In this document: piece after piece, positions 46,149-54,592 of the stretch
Numbering within the stretch: position 1 is the first letter of the stretch
How the letters are laid out: every line of letters starts with the position of its first letter
Assembly (NCBI RefSeq): GCF_023017105.1
Contig: NZ_JALKEV010000006.1
Location: 124,001-188,000 of the forward strand
Length of the DNA stretch: 64,000 nucleotides
Direction: 5' to 3'
Origin: Halalkalibacter sp. APA_J-10(15)
GTDB taxonomy: Bacteria > Bacillota > Bacilli > Bacillales > Bacillaceae_D
Position numbers and translations under genes: made by a program
The notes under the pieces: model-generated
What the model was told of the DNA's origin: nothing
What the model saw: only the letters and a program-made list of their open reading frames with translations
Database searches by the model: none

Positions 46149-47024
46149 TTAACCTTTCATCGACCCAAGCAATGCTCCCTTGGCAAAATACTTTTGTAAA
46201 AATGGATAAACAGCTAGAACAGGTATCGTAGCTACAACAATGACAGCCATCTTTACCGTAATTTCCGGCGGTGGTACACTCGTAAATTCAGCACCGTCAT
46301 AATTCAAGCCACTAGCTAAAACGACGACCTGTCTTAAAAGAACTTGCACCGGCCATTTTGATGAATCGCTTAAATAAAGGATGGCATGCATATACGTGTT
46401 CCAATACGTTACTGCATAAAAAAGCGATATCGTCGCAATGGCTGGCATCGAACAAGGAATCACTATCCGAAACAAGATTCCAAAGTCACTACAGCCATCA
46501 ATTTTCGCTGACTCTTCAAGTCCTGCTGGAAGATTTTGAAAGAAGCTTTTCAATATAATCATATTAAAAGCATTAATCGCTACAGGTACAATAAGAGCTG
46601 CTAATGAATTTAGCAAACCGGTATATTGAACAACGAGAAACGTAGGAATCATCCCACCGTTAAATAACAATGTGAACACAATGAAAAACATTAAAAACCT
46701 TCTACCGACTAAATCTTTTCGAGACAGTCCATACGCTGTTAACGTCGATAAAAACATACTAAATATCGTACCACCAACCGTAACACCTATTGATACCATC
46801 ATCGCCCTCATAATCGTATCAGTCGAAAAAATATAGCGATACGCATCCAAGCTCCACACTGTAGGAATTAATACGAATCGTTTATCCGCTAATTCCGCAC
46901 TCGTTGTAAATGACGCTGCTACAACATGCAAAAATGGTAAAATACATAATAAAGCGATAATCGTTAATAACGTTATATTAGTCACATCGAAAATTCTACT
47001 CCCTATGGATCGATCCTTAACCAT
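46149..47024 (-). CDS. lplC: carbohydrate ABC transporter permease, LplC/YtcP type
   Basis: A 291-residue CUT1-type permease with six membrane segments. The EAA-loop is LPAGLEESAKIDGCSDFGILFRIVIPCSMPAI, and the C-terminus FLQKYFAKGALLGSMKG is typical of LplC/YtcP proteins. It partners with the LplB-type permease 15 bases upstream. No ATPase gene is present, as in other such systems where a shared ATPase (MsmX in B. subtilis) serves. AAAGGAGGG precedes the ATG. Confidence 0.93.
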   Translation of the reverse strand: MVKDRSIGSRIFDVTNITLLTIIALLCILPFLHVVAASFTTSAELADKRFVLIPTVWSLDAYRYIFSTDTIMRAMMVSIGVTVGGTIFSMFLSTLTAYGLSRKDLVGRRFLMFFIVFTLLFNGGMIPTFLVVQYTGLLNSLAALIVPVAINAFNMIILKSFFQNLPAGLEESAKIDGCSDFGILFRIVIPCSMPAIATISLFYAVTYWNTYMHAILYLSDSSKWPVQVLLRQVVVLASGLNYDGAEFTSVPPPEITVKMAVIVVATIPVLAVYPFLQKYFAKGALLGSMKG

Positions 47025-47039
47025 TTTTCAGCCCTCCTT

Positions 47040-48002
47040 TTAATAAACGCCTTCTTCTCCAGCTTTCTTCGATAACCAATTAGCAAACATCACTAGAATT
47101 AAACCAATAATCCCTTTGAAAAATCCTACCGCCGTACTATAACTAAACTGACCTTGTTTTAAACCGGCTGTGTACACATACGTATCGAATATTTCCCCTA
47201 CTTCACGGTTCGAAGCATTTAATAACAGATATACATGCTCAAACCCAAGCTCGAGAACATCTCCAATCTTTAATATTAATAGGACAATAATGACACTTCG
47301 AATAGCAGGTAATGTGATGTGCCAGATTTGTCTAATTCGATTAGCCCCATCAATTTTCGCTGCTTCATATTGTTCAGGATCAACCGCTGCCACTGCTGCT
47401 AAAAAGATAATCGTTCCCCATCCAGCCTCGCGCCAAATGACTTGTAAGATATACATCGGTCTAAATGTATCTGGATTCATTAAAAAGTTAATCTTCTGAA
47501 AACCCATTGCCTCAATAATCGAATTAATAATTCCTCCATCTAACGTCAGCATGACAAAACTTATTGAAACAATAACTACCCAAGACATGAAGTGTGGAAT
47601 GTAAATTAACGTTTGTACACTTCTCTTAAAAAACTGATTACGCACCTCATTGAGCATTAAAGCCAATATAATTGGAATCGGGAAAAACACTAAAAGCTGA
47701 AGAGCAAATAAAATAAGTGTATTTCGAAAAATCATCCAAAAATCAGGACTAGAAAATAAACGCTCAAAGTGTTGAAGGCCTACCCACTCACTTCCCATAA
47801 TACCTAAATAAGGCTTGTAATCTTGAAAGGCAATAATGAGACCATACATTGGAATATACTTGTAAATAAAAAAGTAAAGAATACCTGGGGCAATCATTAA
47901 ATAAATCCATTTATTCTTTCTTATATTCTTCATCATTTCAGCACGTCTGTTGTATGGTGGCAACGGTGCTTTCGTTTTCTCAACAACCACTTGATTTTCC
48001 AT
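47040..48002 (-). CDS. lplB: carbohydrate ABC transporter permease, LplB/YteP type
   Basis: A 320-residue CUT1 permease. The N-terminal lead (MKNIRKNKWIYLMIAPGILYFFIYKYIPMYGLIIAFQDYKP) is the hallmark of LplB/YteP proteins. The EAA-loop EQYEAAKIDGANRIRQIWHITLPAI contacts the ATPase. It is separated from the binding-protein gene lplA by 392 bases that hold a terminator, an inverted repeat and a cre-like site. GAAAGGAAG precedes the ATG. It imports oligosaccharides, probably unsaturated rhamnogalacturonides. Confidence 0.93.
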   Translation of the reverse strand: MENQVVVEKTKAPLPPYNRRAEMMKNIRKNKWIYLMIAPGILYFFIYKYIPMYGLIIAFQDYKPYLGIMGSEWVGLQHFERLFSSPDFWMIFRNTLILFALQLLVFFPIPIILALMLNEVRNQFFKRSVQTLIYIPHFMSWVVIVSISFVMLTLDGGIINSIIEAMGFQKINFLMNPDTFRPMYILQVIWREAGWGTIIFLAAVAAVDPEQYEAAKIDGANRIRQIWHITLPAIRSVIIVLLILKIGDVLELGFEHVYLLLNASNREVGEIFDTYVYTAGLKQGQFSYSTAVGFFKGIIGLILVMFANWLSKKAGEEGVY

Positions 48003-48029
48003 AGCTATCTTCCTTTCGTAACAAAATGG

Positions 48030-48043
48030 TGTAAACGCTTTCT
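48030..48043 (-). promoter_or_regulatory. cre-like site upstream of lplB
   Basis: Read on the plus strand the site is TGTAAACGCTTTCT, matching the CcpA cre consensus TGWAANCGNTNWCA at all but the last base. It lies 28 bases before the lplB start codon. Confidence 0.6.
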
Positions 48044-48047
48044 TGAG

Positions 48048-48076
48048 TGTAATCTTAATCGCAAAATAAGATTACA
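48048..48076. repeat. perfect inverted repeat between lplA and lplB
   Basis: TGTAATCTTA (48048-48057) and TAAGATTACA (48067-48076) are perfect inverted repeats with a nine-base loop and no T-tract after them. They could be an operator or an RNA stem in the lplA-lplB intergenic transcript. Confidence 0.55.
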
Positions 48077-48348
48077 GCTATAATCATTTCACCATAATCA
48101 TGAGAAAATCGTCGTTTTATCAGGGTTTTCGACTAAATCGAAGATAAAGATTATCCGAATCTTTTGTTAATTGATTCAAGTGTATAACCTTTTAGGGCGT
48201 ACTATGCTTTTCTTACAGGAGACGTGTACATTGTTACAATGAATTTAAGATTATCAAACGAAGTGTAACGTATGGACTCGACACCACCGACGAACCACTT
48301 CTTTCTCTCATGATTAAATACTTTAAATTTATTATTCTGTAAAAAAAG

Positions 48349-48379
48349 AGAATTGACTCTTATCGAATCAATTCTCTAA
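48349..48379 (-). terminator. terminator after lplA
   Basis: The ten-base-pair stem AGAGAATTGA/TCAATTCTCT is followed on the minus strand by a run of seven T. Partial termination here would give more binding protein than permease. The rest of the 392-base gap holds the inverted repeat and cre-like site listed separately. Confidence 0.85.
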
Positions 48380-48394
48380 AATGTCAGTTAAATG

Positions 48395-49951
48395 TTAGTT
48401 AATAGCTTGATAGGAATCATTAATTTCTTCAATAATCGCATCTCCACCTTGTGATCGCCAATCTTCAACTACTGCATCAAAACCTTCTCGATCAGTTTGA
48501 CCTAGAATATAACGAACTGTAGCATCTTCAATCATTTGATTTAAACGTTCACCGTCACGAATAAATGTCTCTGAATCGAGTGTAACAGCTGGGTTATGAA
48601 TTAAATAATTGTTATTGTCTAACACTAACTCATCTGCTTTTTGTCTTACTTCATAATCTGTGTATCCCTCGTAACGACCAGTTGTTTCAGGTTCACCAAT
48701 CTCTAATGTTAAATAAGGTCTTACCTCAGTATCAATAACACGCTGTTCAGCAATCGTATTATCAGCTCGACCATCTTTTAATTCATAGTGCTCACCTTCA
48801 ACACCCCAGTAGAGAGTATTAATGACCTCTGGACTGGCTAACTTGTCATAGAATCCTAGAATATTTAATAAGTCTTCTTCCGTTTCGATCGATGATTTAG
48901 AGAAAATAATAATTTCTCCAAAGCCTGGAATTGCCCAAACACCAAATTCACCTTGTGGACCTTCTACATAATTTTGAACATCAAATTCAATGTCAGGATT
49001 AAGTGCCGTAGCATCATTATTCATTGACGTTACATCAGGAAGTGATCCGACGTAAACACCAGCGGTTCCATTAGTGACGAGTGCAATTTGATCATCTTTA
49101 CTCGTAACAGGAAAGTCTTGATTAATATATCCATTAGAGTGCATCTCTTTATAGAAGTCTAACGTTTCCATATATTCATCAAACATAAACTCTGGAAGCA
49201 ATTGTCCGTCTTTTTCACCCCACTCATTCGGTGTTCCAAACCACGAAGCGATTGTCTTGAAACCTCCATATATTAAGTCACTCCGATCAGCAATTCCGAT
49301 CGTATCATTATTACCCGTTCCGTTTGGATCATCCTCAGTAAAGGCACGAACCATTTCAAAAAATTCATCTGTCGTTGTCGGCGCATCTAATCCAAGATTA
49401 TCAGCCCAATCTTTACGATAAATAATCCCCTGTCTTGAAAGTGGTCGCCCTTGATAAATCCCAAATATTTTTCCGTCGATCATCGTATTAGCTACAATAT
49501 CTTGATTTAAATTACTTAAATTTTCAAATTGATCTAAATAAGGTCCGATTTCCCAAAACTGATCATTACGTATGGCATCTTTAAATTGGTTTACTTGATT
49601 AAAACCTATTCTAACAACATCTGGTAGTGACCCAGTCGCAAAGGCTGTATTTAAGCGCTCATCATAGTTGCTATCAGGAACCCATTGAATATCAAGCTTA
49701 TAGCCAGTCATTTCCTCAATTAATTCCTGGATTTTAGGGTCTGGCGTCTCAGCTGTGTGTAAGTTCGTCATAATTGAAAACTCATAGGGCTCTCCAGAAT
49801 CTTCGCCTTCATTACTCGTAGCTTCACCTTCGGTATTATCAGAAGGTGTCGCATCCTCGTTTGAAGCGCTTTCATTATTACATGCACCAAGCATCATTAG
49901 TAAAAGAGCAAAAGTACAAATCATTACGATATACTTCTTAGATATCTTCAT
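48395..49951 (-). CDS. lplA: LplA-type extracellular sugar-binding lipoprotein
   Basis: A 518-residue extracellular solute-binding protein. The lipoprotein signal ends in LGAC with the lipidated Cys24, followed by an acidic, Ser/Glu-rich linker. The mature part has the family blocks YEFSIMTNLHT, YDERLNTAFATGSLPDV and IYRKDWADNLGLDAPTTTDEF. The ATG at 49951 follows GGGGG by seven bases; the frame is open further upstream but lacks a site. It is followed by a terminator and then the two permease genes. It probably binds pectin-derived oligosaccharides outside the cell. Confidence 0.92.
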   Translation of the reverse strand: MKISKKYIVMICTFALLLMMLGACNNESASNEDATPSDNTEGEATSNEGEDSGEPYEFSIMTNLHTAETPDPKIQELIEEMTGYKLDIQWVPDSNYDERLNTAFATGSLPDVVRIGFNQVNQFKDAIRNDQFWEIGPYLDQFENLSNLNQDIVANTMIDGKIFGIYQGRPLSRQGIIYRKDWADNLGLDAPTTTDEFFEMVRAFTEDDPNGTGNNDTIGIADRSDLIYGGFKTIASWFGTPNEWGEKDGQLLPEFMFDEYMETLDFYKEMHSNGYINQDFPVTSKDDQIALVTNGTAGVYVGSLPDVTSMNNDATALNPDIEFDVQNYVEGPQGEFGVWAIPGFGEIIIFSKSSIETEEDLLNILGFYDKLASPEVINTLYWGVEGEHYELKDGRADNTIAEQRVIDTEVRPYLTLEIGEPETTGRYEGYTDYEVRQKADELVLDNNNYLIHNPAVTLDSETFIRDGERLNQMIEDATVRYILGQTDREGFDAVVEDWRSQGGDAIIEEINDSYQAIN

Positions 49952-50083
49952 TCGTATACCCCCAATTAATATTCTTTTTTGATCATACCACACATCTAAC
50001 CCTGTTTTCCCTAAACATATTACCTGAGCGTGACTTCATCCATAAGCACTTAATTCTTTTTTTACACCTCCAGACAATCATTT

Positions 50084-50097
50084 TAACAACGTTGTAA
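50084..50097. promoter_or_regulatory. LacI-family-type operator before lplA
   Basis: TAACAACGTTGTAA contains the ten-base palindrome ACAACGTTGT with a central CG, the form of LacI/GalR-family operators. The same core occurs at 54466-54475 within a perfect 14-base palindrome in front of the acetylesterase gene. The rest of the 437-base gap up to 50388 holds the lplA promoter and the regulator's terminator. Confidence 0.5.
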
Positions 50098-50195
50098 TGA
50101 TGATCCGTTCCATTTAAATAATAAAATCATCATACGGTTCATGTTGTTACTGATGATCATAGTCGAAAAAGAATATGATTCATATAATCACCATC

Positions 50196-50224
50196 TCATT
50201 ATGTAAGCACTTACATCACTGCAA
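50196..50224 (-). promoter_or_regulatory. candidate lplA promoter with cre in its spacer
   Basis: On the minus strand TTGCAG (50219-50224) and TAATGA (50196-50201) are 17 bases apart. The spacer contains an inverted repeat that reads TGTAAGCACTTACA on the plus strand (50202-50215), which differs from the cre consensus at one base. CcpA binding there would block polymerase. The -10 is a weak match. Confidence 0.45.
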
Positions 50225-50334
50225 CACTAGTCCTTTTCATCTATCTGATCTAATGATTATTGAGGATATATACAACCAATACCTTCATTTAAAATGCTAC
50301 TACAATATACGCTGTACTATGTCTTCTACAATGA

Positions 50335-50376
50335 AAAAGCCCAATGAAAGGTAACACTCAACCTTTTCATTGGACT
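50335..50376 (-). terminator. terminator after the AraC-type regulator gene
   Basis: CCAATGAAAAGGT pairs with ACCTTTCATTGG (50361-50373 with 50341-50352) and is followed on the minus strand by GCTTTTTC. It lies 13 bases past the stop codon. Confidence 0.85.
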
Positions 50377-50388
50377 GCTATTCCTACA

Positions 50389-52686
50389 CTAAGAAATATT
50401 TTGGTACTTCTTACGATATTGACCAGGTGTCATATCTTCTTGTTTTTTAAAGGACCGTATAAAATTTTGCGAATTTTTATATTGTAATTGATCAGCAATT
50501 TCCTTAACTGTCATAGATGTTTCAACTAACCATTGCTTCGCCTTTTTAAAACGGTAATTCGATAAATATTCACTAAATGTATGATTCGTTTCTTGCTTAA
50601 ACACACTACTTAAATAGTTGGCATTGTAGTGAAGCTGCGATGCACATTCTTCTAACGTTATCTCCTCACCATAACGCTGGTGAATCATATCAATCATTTT
50701 CTCAGAAAGATTATGAAACTGCGATTCCTTTCGCTTTTGGAAAATTTGAATTAAAGGTTGAATCAACCTATCTTGAAACCAGCTTTCAATCTCGACTCTC
50801 ATATTTAATTGTAGTAGCTCTTCATATAAGGATACATCGAATATTTCCAATTGCTCAAAGCTGACTTGACTTTCTTGCTTTAGCAATAATAAATTATTTA
50901 AAAGCTCCATCATATATATTTGGTATTCTCGTGGAGATTGAGCATTTTTAAACACTTTTTCCATCCATATTCGTAACTGTTCGTTCGCTTTCTTCTCTTC
51001 ACCTAATTTAATCGCTATGAGCAACTCATCTTCAACTCTTTTCGGATAATCGAAAAGGGTTGCCTGCTTTCCAGAATACATCGACGAGAAGTGTACAATA
51101 ACACCTGTTCCAAGCGTCATTCTATGCTTTAACGCTTCAATCCCTTCTTTATATCCTCTCTTCGCTGCCTTAATATCGGAAAATGAACGACTCACACCAA
51201 TACTAATACATATTTTTAACGTTTGATGGATATTCATTTGGATCGTTTCCGTTAAATTATATATTTGATCTTTATGAACTTGCTCGTCTGAGAACCCTAA
51301 TAATAAAATAAGCACTTGATCCATCCAAACCGTTGGTAAGCGGTTATCTGCTGGTACTGTTTCTTCAACAATATTTTTCACTGCAAATGAGATCTTCTCC
51401 AAATCATGTGACTGATAATCGTTTTTTTCAAGATTATCAATATGAATCGTACAAACGACCATTTGATCCCATGATTGAACTAAATCTTCTAGTTCAAAGC
51501 TTATTAATTTTTTATTAATTTCACTCGTTTTATAATGCCCCGTAAACAATTGATTAATAAAAACCGATTTCATTTGTTGTGAATGTTCCTTAAGTTCAGC
51601 TTCCAAATTGGTTTTAGATGAGAATAATTCACTAATATGATCTTCAATCAATTCTAACTCATTTCGCTTATTATTAGTATGTTCTGGCAAGTTTCCTTCA
51701 ATATAAGACACGAGTTTATTAACTGGAGAGTATAATTTCTTGCTAATAATATATATATATAAACTACAAGTTAAAATAATAAACGTAATCATGAAAAACG
51801 TAATCCAGCCAATCGTTTTACTTTCTTCCGTTAAATCATCGATCGAGTTGAAGGAAATATAATTCCAATCATTAAAATCAGACTTATTATATGTAACCGT
51901 ATATGACTCATCTTGATTAGAAACATTAAATTGACCTGACCGTTCATTAAATCCTTCTAGCGAATCAATGTAATGAGTATCGGCTAATGATTGACCAACC
52001 AAATTGGGATCACGATGCACGATAATCGTATATTCTTCATTTGTAATCATGACTTCATCTGACAGTTCATCTACGTTGATCATCTCTGCTAAACTACAAG
52101 AAGGGATATTTGTAAAAGCCAAGCCGTATTTTTCACTTAATTTAGGAGGGAGCTTCTTCACTAAACTTATTGTATATGGACATTCCCCAACTAAGATCGG
52201 TTCAGTAAACTCTTCATTCTCCAACAAAATCCAAGTCGTATTATGTTCTAAGTCCAAATAGGAAAGAAATTGTTCATGATCAGGGTGCTCATTCAACCTA
52301 GAGATTCCTGTGTAATCGACAATCCAATCTTCTTGTAAATTTAATAGAATCACTTCATCTACTTTCGTATCATATGATCTTAAATTGCTCAATTCCTGGC
52401 GTAACTCACGATAGATCGAAAAGTCTTCAGCCAATAATGGACGCCTAATAACTGATTCCATTAAGGGGGAATCAATTGATCGACTTACACTATGATGGAC
52501 CGTTACTAATACCTGCTCTATATTAGATTGGATTTGCCTTATAACTTGTACCTTTTCATGATTCACTTTTTCTTGAATATGTTTTGATGATTGCACATAT
52601 GAAAAAACACCTACGATAATAACGGGAATGACACTAACGATACTTGCAAATACGATAAGTTTTGTTAATAAGCTTTGGTTTTTCAA
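50389..52686 (-). CDS. membrane-bound AraC-family regulator (YesN/YtdP-like)
   Basis: A regulator of 765 residues. Two membrane segments (about 5-30 and 290-312) flank a large extracellular sensor domain of Cache type. A linker and GGDEF-like degenerate region follow, and then a C-terminal AraC double helix-turn-helix (about 665-765) with LEECASQLHYNANYLSSVFKQETNHTFSEYL and VKEIADQLQYKNSQNFIRSFKKQEDMTPGQYR. The start is probably TTG at 52686 (LKNQSLLTK) after GGGAGGG; a GTG at 52704 overlaps its ribosome site. Such regulators activate adjacent polysaccharide genes in response to extracellular sugars. Confidence 0.88.
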   Translation of the reverse strand: MKNQSLLTKLIVFASIVSVIPVIIVGVFSYVQSSKHIQEKVNHEKVQVIRQIQSNIEQVLVTVHHSVSRSIDSPLMESVIRRPLLAEDFSIYRELRQELSNLRSYDTKVDEVILLNLQEDWIVDYTGISRLNEHPDHEQFLSYLDLEHNTTWILLENEEFTEPILVGECPYTISLVKKLPPKLSEKYGLAFTNIPSCSLAEMINVDELSDEVMITNEEYTIIVHRDPNLVGQSLADTHYIDSLEGFNERSGQFNVSNQDESYTVTYNKSDFNDWNYISFNSIDDLTEESKTIGWITFFMITFIILTCSLYIYIISKKLYSPVNKLVSYIEGNLPEHTNNKRNELELIEDHISELFSSKTNLEAELKEHSQQMKSVFINQLFTGHYKTSEINKKLISFELEDLVQSWDQMVVCTIHIDNLEKNDYQSHDLEKISFAVKNIVEETVPADNRLPTVWMDQVLILLLGFSDEQVHKDQIYNLTETIQMNIHQTLKICISIGVSRSFSDIKAAKRGYKEGIEALKHRMTLGTGVIVHFSSMYSGKQATLFDYPKRVEDELLIAIKLGEEKKANEQLRIWMEKVFKNAQSPREYQIYMMELLNNLLLLKQESQVSFEQLEIFDVSLYEELLQLNMRVEIESWFQDRLIQPLIQIFQKRKESQFHNLSEKMIDMIHQRYGEEITLEECASQLHYNANYLSSVFKQETNHTFSEYLSNYRFKKAKQWLVETSMTVKEIADQLQYKNSQNFIRSFKKQEDMTPGQYRKKYQNIS

Positions 52687-52713
52687 ATGATTCCCTCCCT
52701 TCACCTTTTTATT

Positions 52714-52727
52714 TGTAAGGGTTTACA
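52714..52727 (-). promoter_or_regulatory. cre-like site before the AraC-type regulator
   Basis: TGTAAGGGTTTACA (plus strand) is an inverted repeat that differs from the cre consensus TGWAANCGNTNWCA at one central base. It lies 28 bases before the start codon. A TATAAT-like -10 is seen further upstream at 52767-52772. Confidence 0.4.
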
Positions 52728-52873
52728 TTTACGCGAGTAACAAGTTTTTTACATAATATGTAGATTATTATAACACATTCAAACCAATTGAATGATAGAT
52801 GTTTTTGAGTTTAATTGGAAGAAGAAGAAGGAAAGCCTACTCCTAGGATTAACTAGAAATAGACCTAACAAGA

Positions 52874-53704
52874 TTATTTGGCAAACTGTGCTCGTTTTTG
52901 TTCGATAAATTGAATCACTCTATACATATCCTCTGGCTCTGTATGCTCAATGATAATGTGACATTCTGGTTTGTACTGATGCAATCGCTGCATAAATAAA
53001 TCATAATTTAACAACCCTAATCCTGGTGATGTTTCTCGCAAAATACCTTGCGCGTCCAGGAGGCGATCCTTCGCATGACAAGCAACTATATGCTTTCCTA
53101 ATAATTCAAACGCTTCTTCAATCACTTCATCTTGTTTTTGATAGTTTTCTTGTGTTAATAAGTTCCCCGGATCAAGAACAACACCAACTTGAGAGCTATT
53201 TAATTCATCTAGCATTTGTTTTAACGTTCGTGCTGAACCTATTAAATGCCCATGTGCAGCCTCAAGCCCTACAATGATTCCCCATTGCTCAGCTTCCCTA
53301 ACTAATTCAACTAACGAATGATAGAGCTTATCCCAATCCTTTTCATAGTCCCCATTAGGTTGAGGCCTTCCTACTTCAGTAGCAATCATAGGTGCACCAA
53401 ACATTGATGCATAGCGAATCAATTCTTTATATCGTTGTATGAAAGTTTGATGAGCGACTTCATTTTCATCAAATAAATGTAAATAGGATGCAATAATAGA
53501 GATATCCACTTCGTTTTTGTCAAATTCTTTTTTTATATTTCGAACGAGTCCAGGGTTTAATACTCCAGGCTTTGTAAAATCATAGTCATTAAATGCTTTC
53601 CAAATAGCCAATTGCACATGATTAATCCTATATTCACCTAATGTTTGAGCCATTTCTTTATACGTGTATGTTCCAAATAAATGGGCTAATGCTCCTACCG
53701 TCAT
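52874..53704 (-). CDS. sugar phosphate isomerase/epimerase (xylose-isomerase-like TIM barrel)
   Basis: A 276-residue AP_endonuc_2-type TIM-barrel protein. Candidate metal ligands are seen in GLEAAHGH, VVLDPGNLL, ACHAKDRL and IIIEHTEPE. Members isomerise or epimerise sugars or their derivatives; the substrate is not predictable from sequence. It overlaps the end of the acetylesterase gene by four bases, so the two are translated together. GAGGAGG precedes the ATG. Placement suggests a pectic sugar such as rhamnose, galacturonate or a derived ketose. Confidence 0.82.
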   Translation of the reverse strand: MTVGALAHLFGTYTYKEMAQTLGEYRINHVQLAIWKAFNDYDFTKPGVLNPGLVRNIKKEFDKNEVDISIIASYLHLFDENEVAHQTFIQRYKELIRYASMFGAPMIATEVGRPQPNGDYEKDWDKLYHSLVELVREAEQWGIIVGLEAAHGHLIGSARTLKQMLDELNSSQVGVVLDPGNLLTQENYQKQDEVIEEAFELLGKHIVACHAKDRLLDAQGILRETSPGLGLLNYDLFMQRLHQYKPECHIIIEHTEPEDMYRVIQFIEQKRAQFAK

Positions 53705-54384
53705 TTCAATTCCTCCTCATTCATCATAATCTCTATTAATTTTAAAGTATGTAATTGTTTGCACACAATCATTGCGATTTCTCTTGCTCCAAATTCACAG
53801 AAATGTGTATCATCTTGGATGCCTTCCTTGTAATTAGGATGTTCTCCTCGCTCTAACCAAAGAAATAAGCGCTTAGATTCTGCTGGACCTAGCCTTTTAA
53901 GCAGCTTACGTGTTTGCTCTGTTAAATCTATTAATGGTGTATTTAGCTTAGTAGATAGCTTTTTAATAGCAACAGGATACTCACCATGAGTGTCCAATAA
54001 CAAACCATCTTCATTGAAGTGTCTTCGCTCAACAGGAGTCATTAATATCGGGATCGCTTCATTCTTTCTCGCTTCTTCAATATATTTTGTTAAATAAGCT
54101 TGAAATGTCGTGTATGGCTCTGTCCGCCTTTGTTGATCCTCTTTTTCGTCATTGTGACCAAACTGAATTAAAAGTAGGTCTCCTTTATTCAGGCTATGAG
54201 TAAATGCTTCTAACCTTCCTTCATCTATAAAGCTTTTTGAGCTTCGACCAGAAGCAGCATGATTATAAACTTTTATAGAGAGAGGAAGAAGCTCTTGTAA
54301 CATCTCTCCCCAGCCAGCTTGAGGTCTATTCTTTTCCTCATAGCTAGAAACGGTTGAATCTCCAACAATATGTATATTCTGCAC
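53701..54384 (-). CDS. rhamnogalacturonan acetylesterase (YesT-like, SGNH family)
   Basis: A 227-residue SGNH hydrolase of the CE12 type. The nucleophile is Ser10 in GDSTVSSY, block III has the oxyanion asparagine in QFGHNDEKED, and the Asp/His pair lies near DTHFCEFGA. The family removes acetyl groups from rhamnogalacturonan. No signal peptide is present, so it probably acts on imported acetylated oligosaccharides, as YesT is thought to. The start is GTG at 54384, about eleven bases after GGAGG. Promoter, cre and LacI-type operator lie just upstream. Confidence 0.88.
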   Translation of the reverse strand: MQNIHIVGDSTVSSYEEKNRPQAGWGEMLQELLPLSIKVYNHAASGRSSKSFIDEGRLEAFTHSLNKGDLLLIQFGHNDEKEDQQRRTEPYTTFQAYLTKYIEEARKNEAIPILMTPVERRHFNEDGLLLDTHGEYPVAIKKLSTKLNTPLIDLTEQTRKLLKRLGPAESKRLFLWLERGEHPNYKEGIQDDTHFCEFGAREIAMIVCKQLHTLKLIEIMMNEEELK

Positions 54385-54461
54385 TTACATCGATCCCTCC
54401 TTTCTTTTAATGCATTTTATAGTCGTTTTACTACATAAATAGGTTATCCCAACCTCCACAC

Positions 54462-54475
54462 TAACAACGTTGTTA
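54462..54475. promoter_or_regulatory. perfect LacI-family-type operator before the acetylesterase gene
   Basis: TAACAACGTTGTTA is a perfect 14-base palindrome with a central CG. It lies just downstream of the predicted -10 at 54482-54487. Its core recurs in the lplA promoter region (50084-50097). Confidence 0.55.
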
Positions 54476-54481
54476 CTCTTT

Positions 54482-54511
54482 ATAGTAAGCGCTATCTTAT
54501 TTATTTGTCAA
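54482..54511 (-). promoter_or_regulatory. acetylesterase operon promoter overlapping a cre-like site
   Basis: On the minus strand TTGACA (54506-54511) and TACTAT (54482-54487) are 18 bases apart. A cre-like sequence, AGTAAGCGCTATCT on the plus strand (54484-54497), overlaps the -10 and spacer; only its two end bases differ from the consensus. Confidence 0.6.
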
Positions 54512-54535
54512 TCAATCATACTATAAAACATGTAA

Positions 54536-54564
54536 TTGAAAGGATAATGATTTTTCTTTATAAT
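54536..54564 (+). promoter_or_regulatory. sigma-A promoter of the phosphoesterase gene
   Basis: TTGAAA (54536-54541) and consensus TATAAT (54559-54564) are 17 bases apart, upstream of the plus-strand gene at 54593 and divergent from the acetylesterase promoter. Confidence 0.7.
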
Positions 54565-54592
54565 AAATATTATTTTATAGTGAGGTGAGAAA

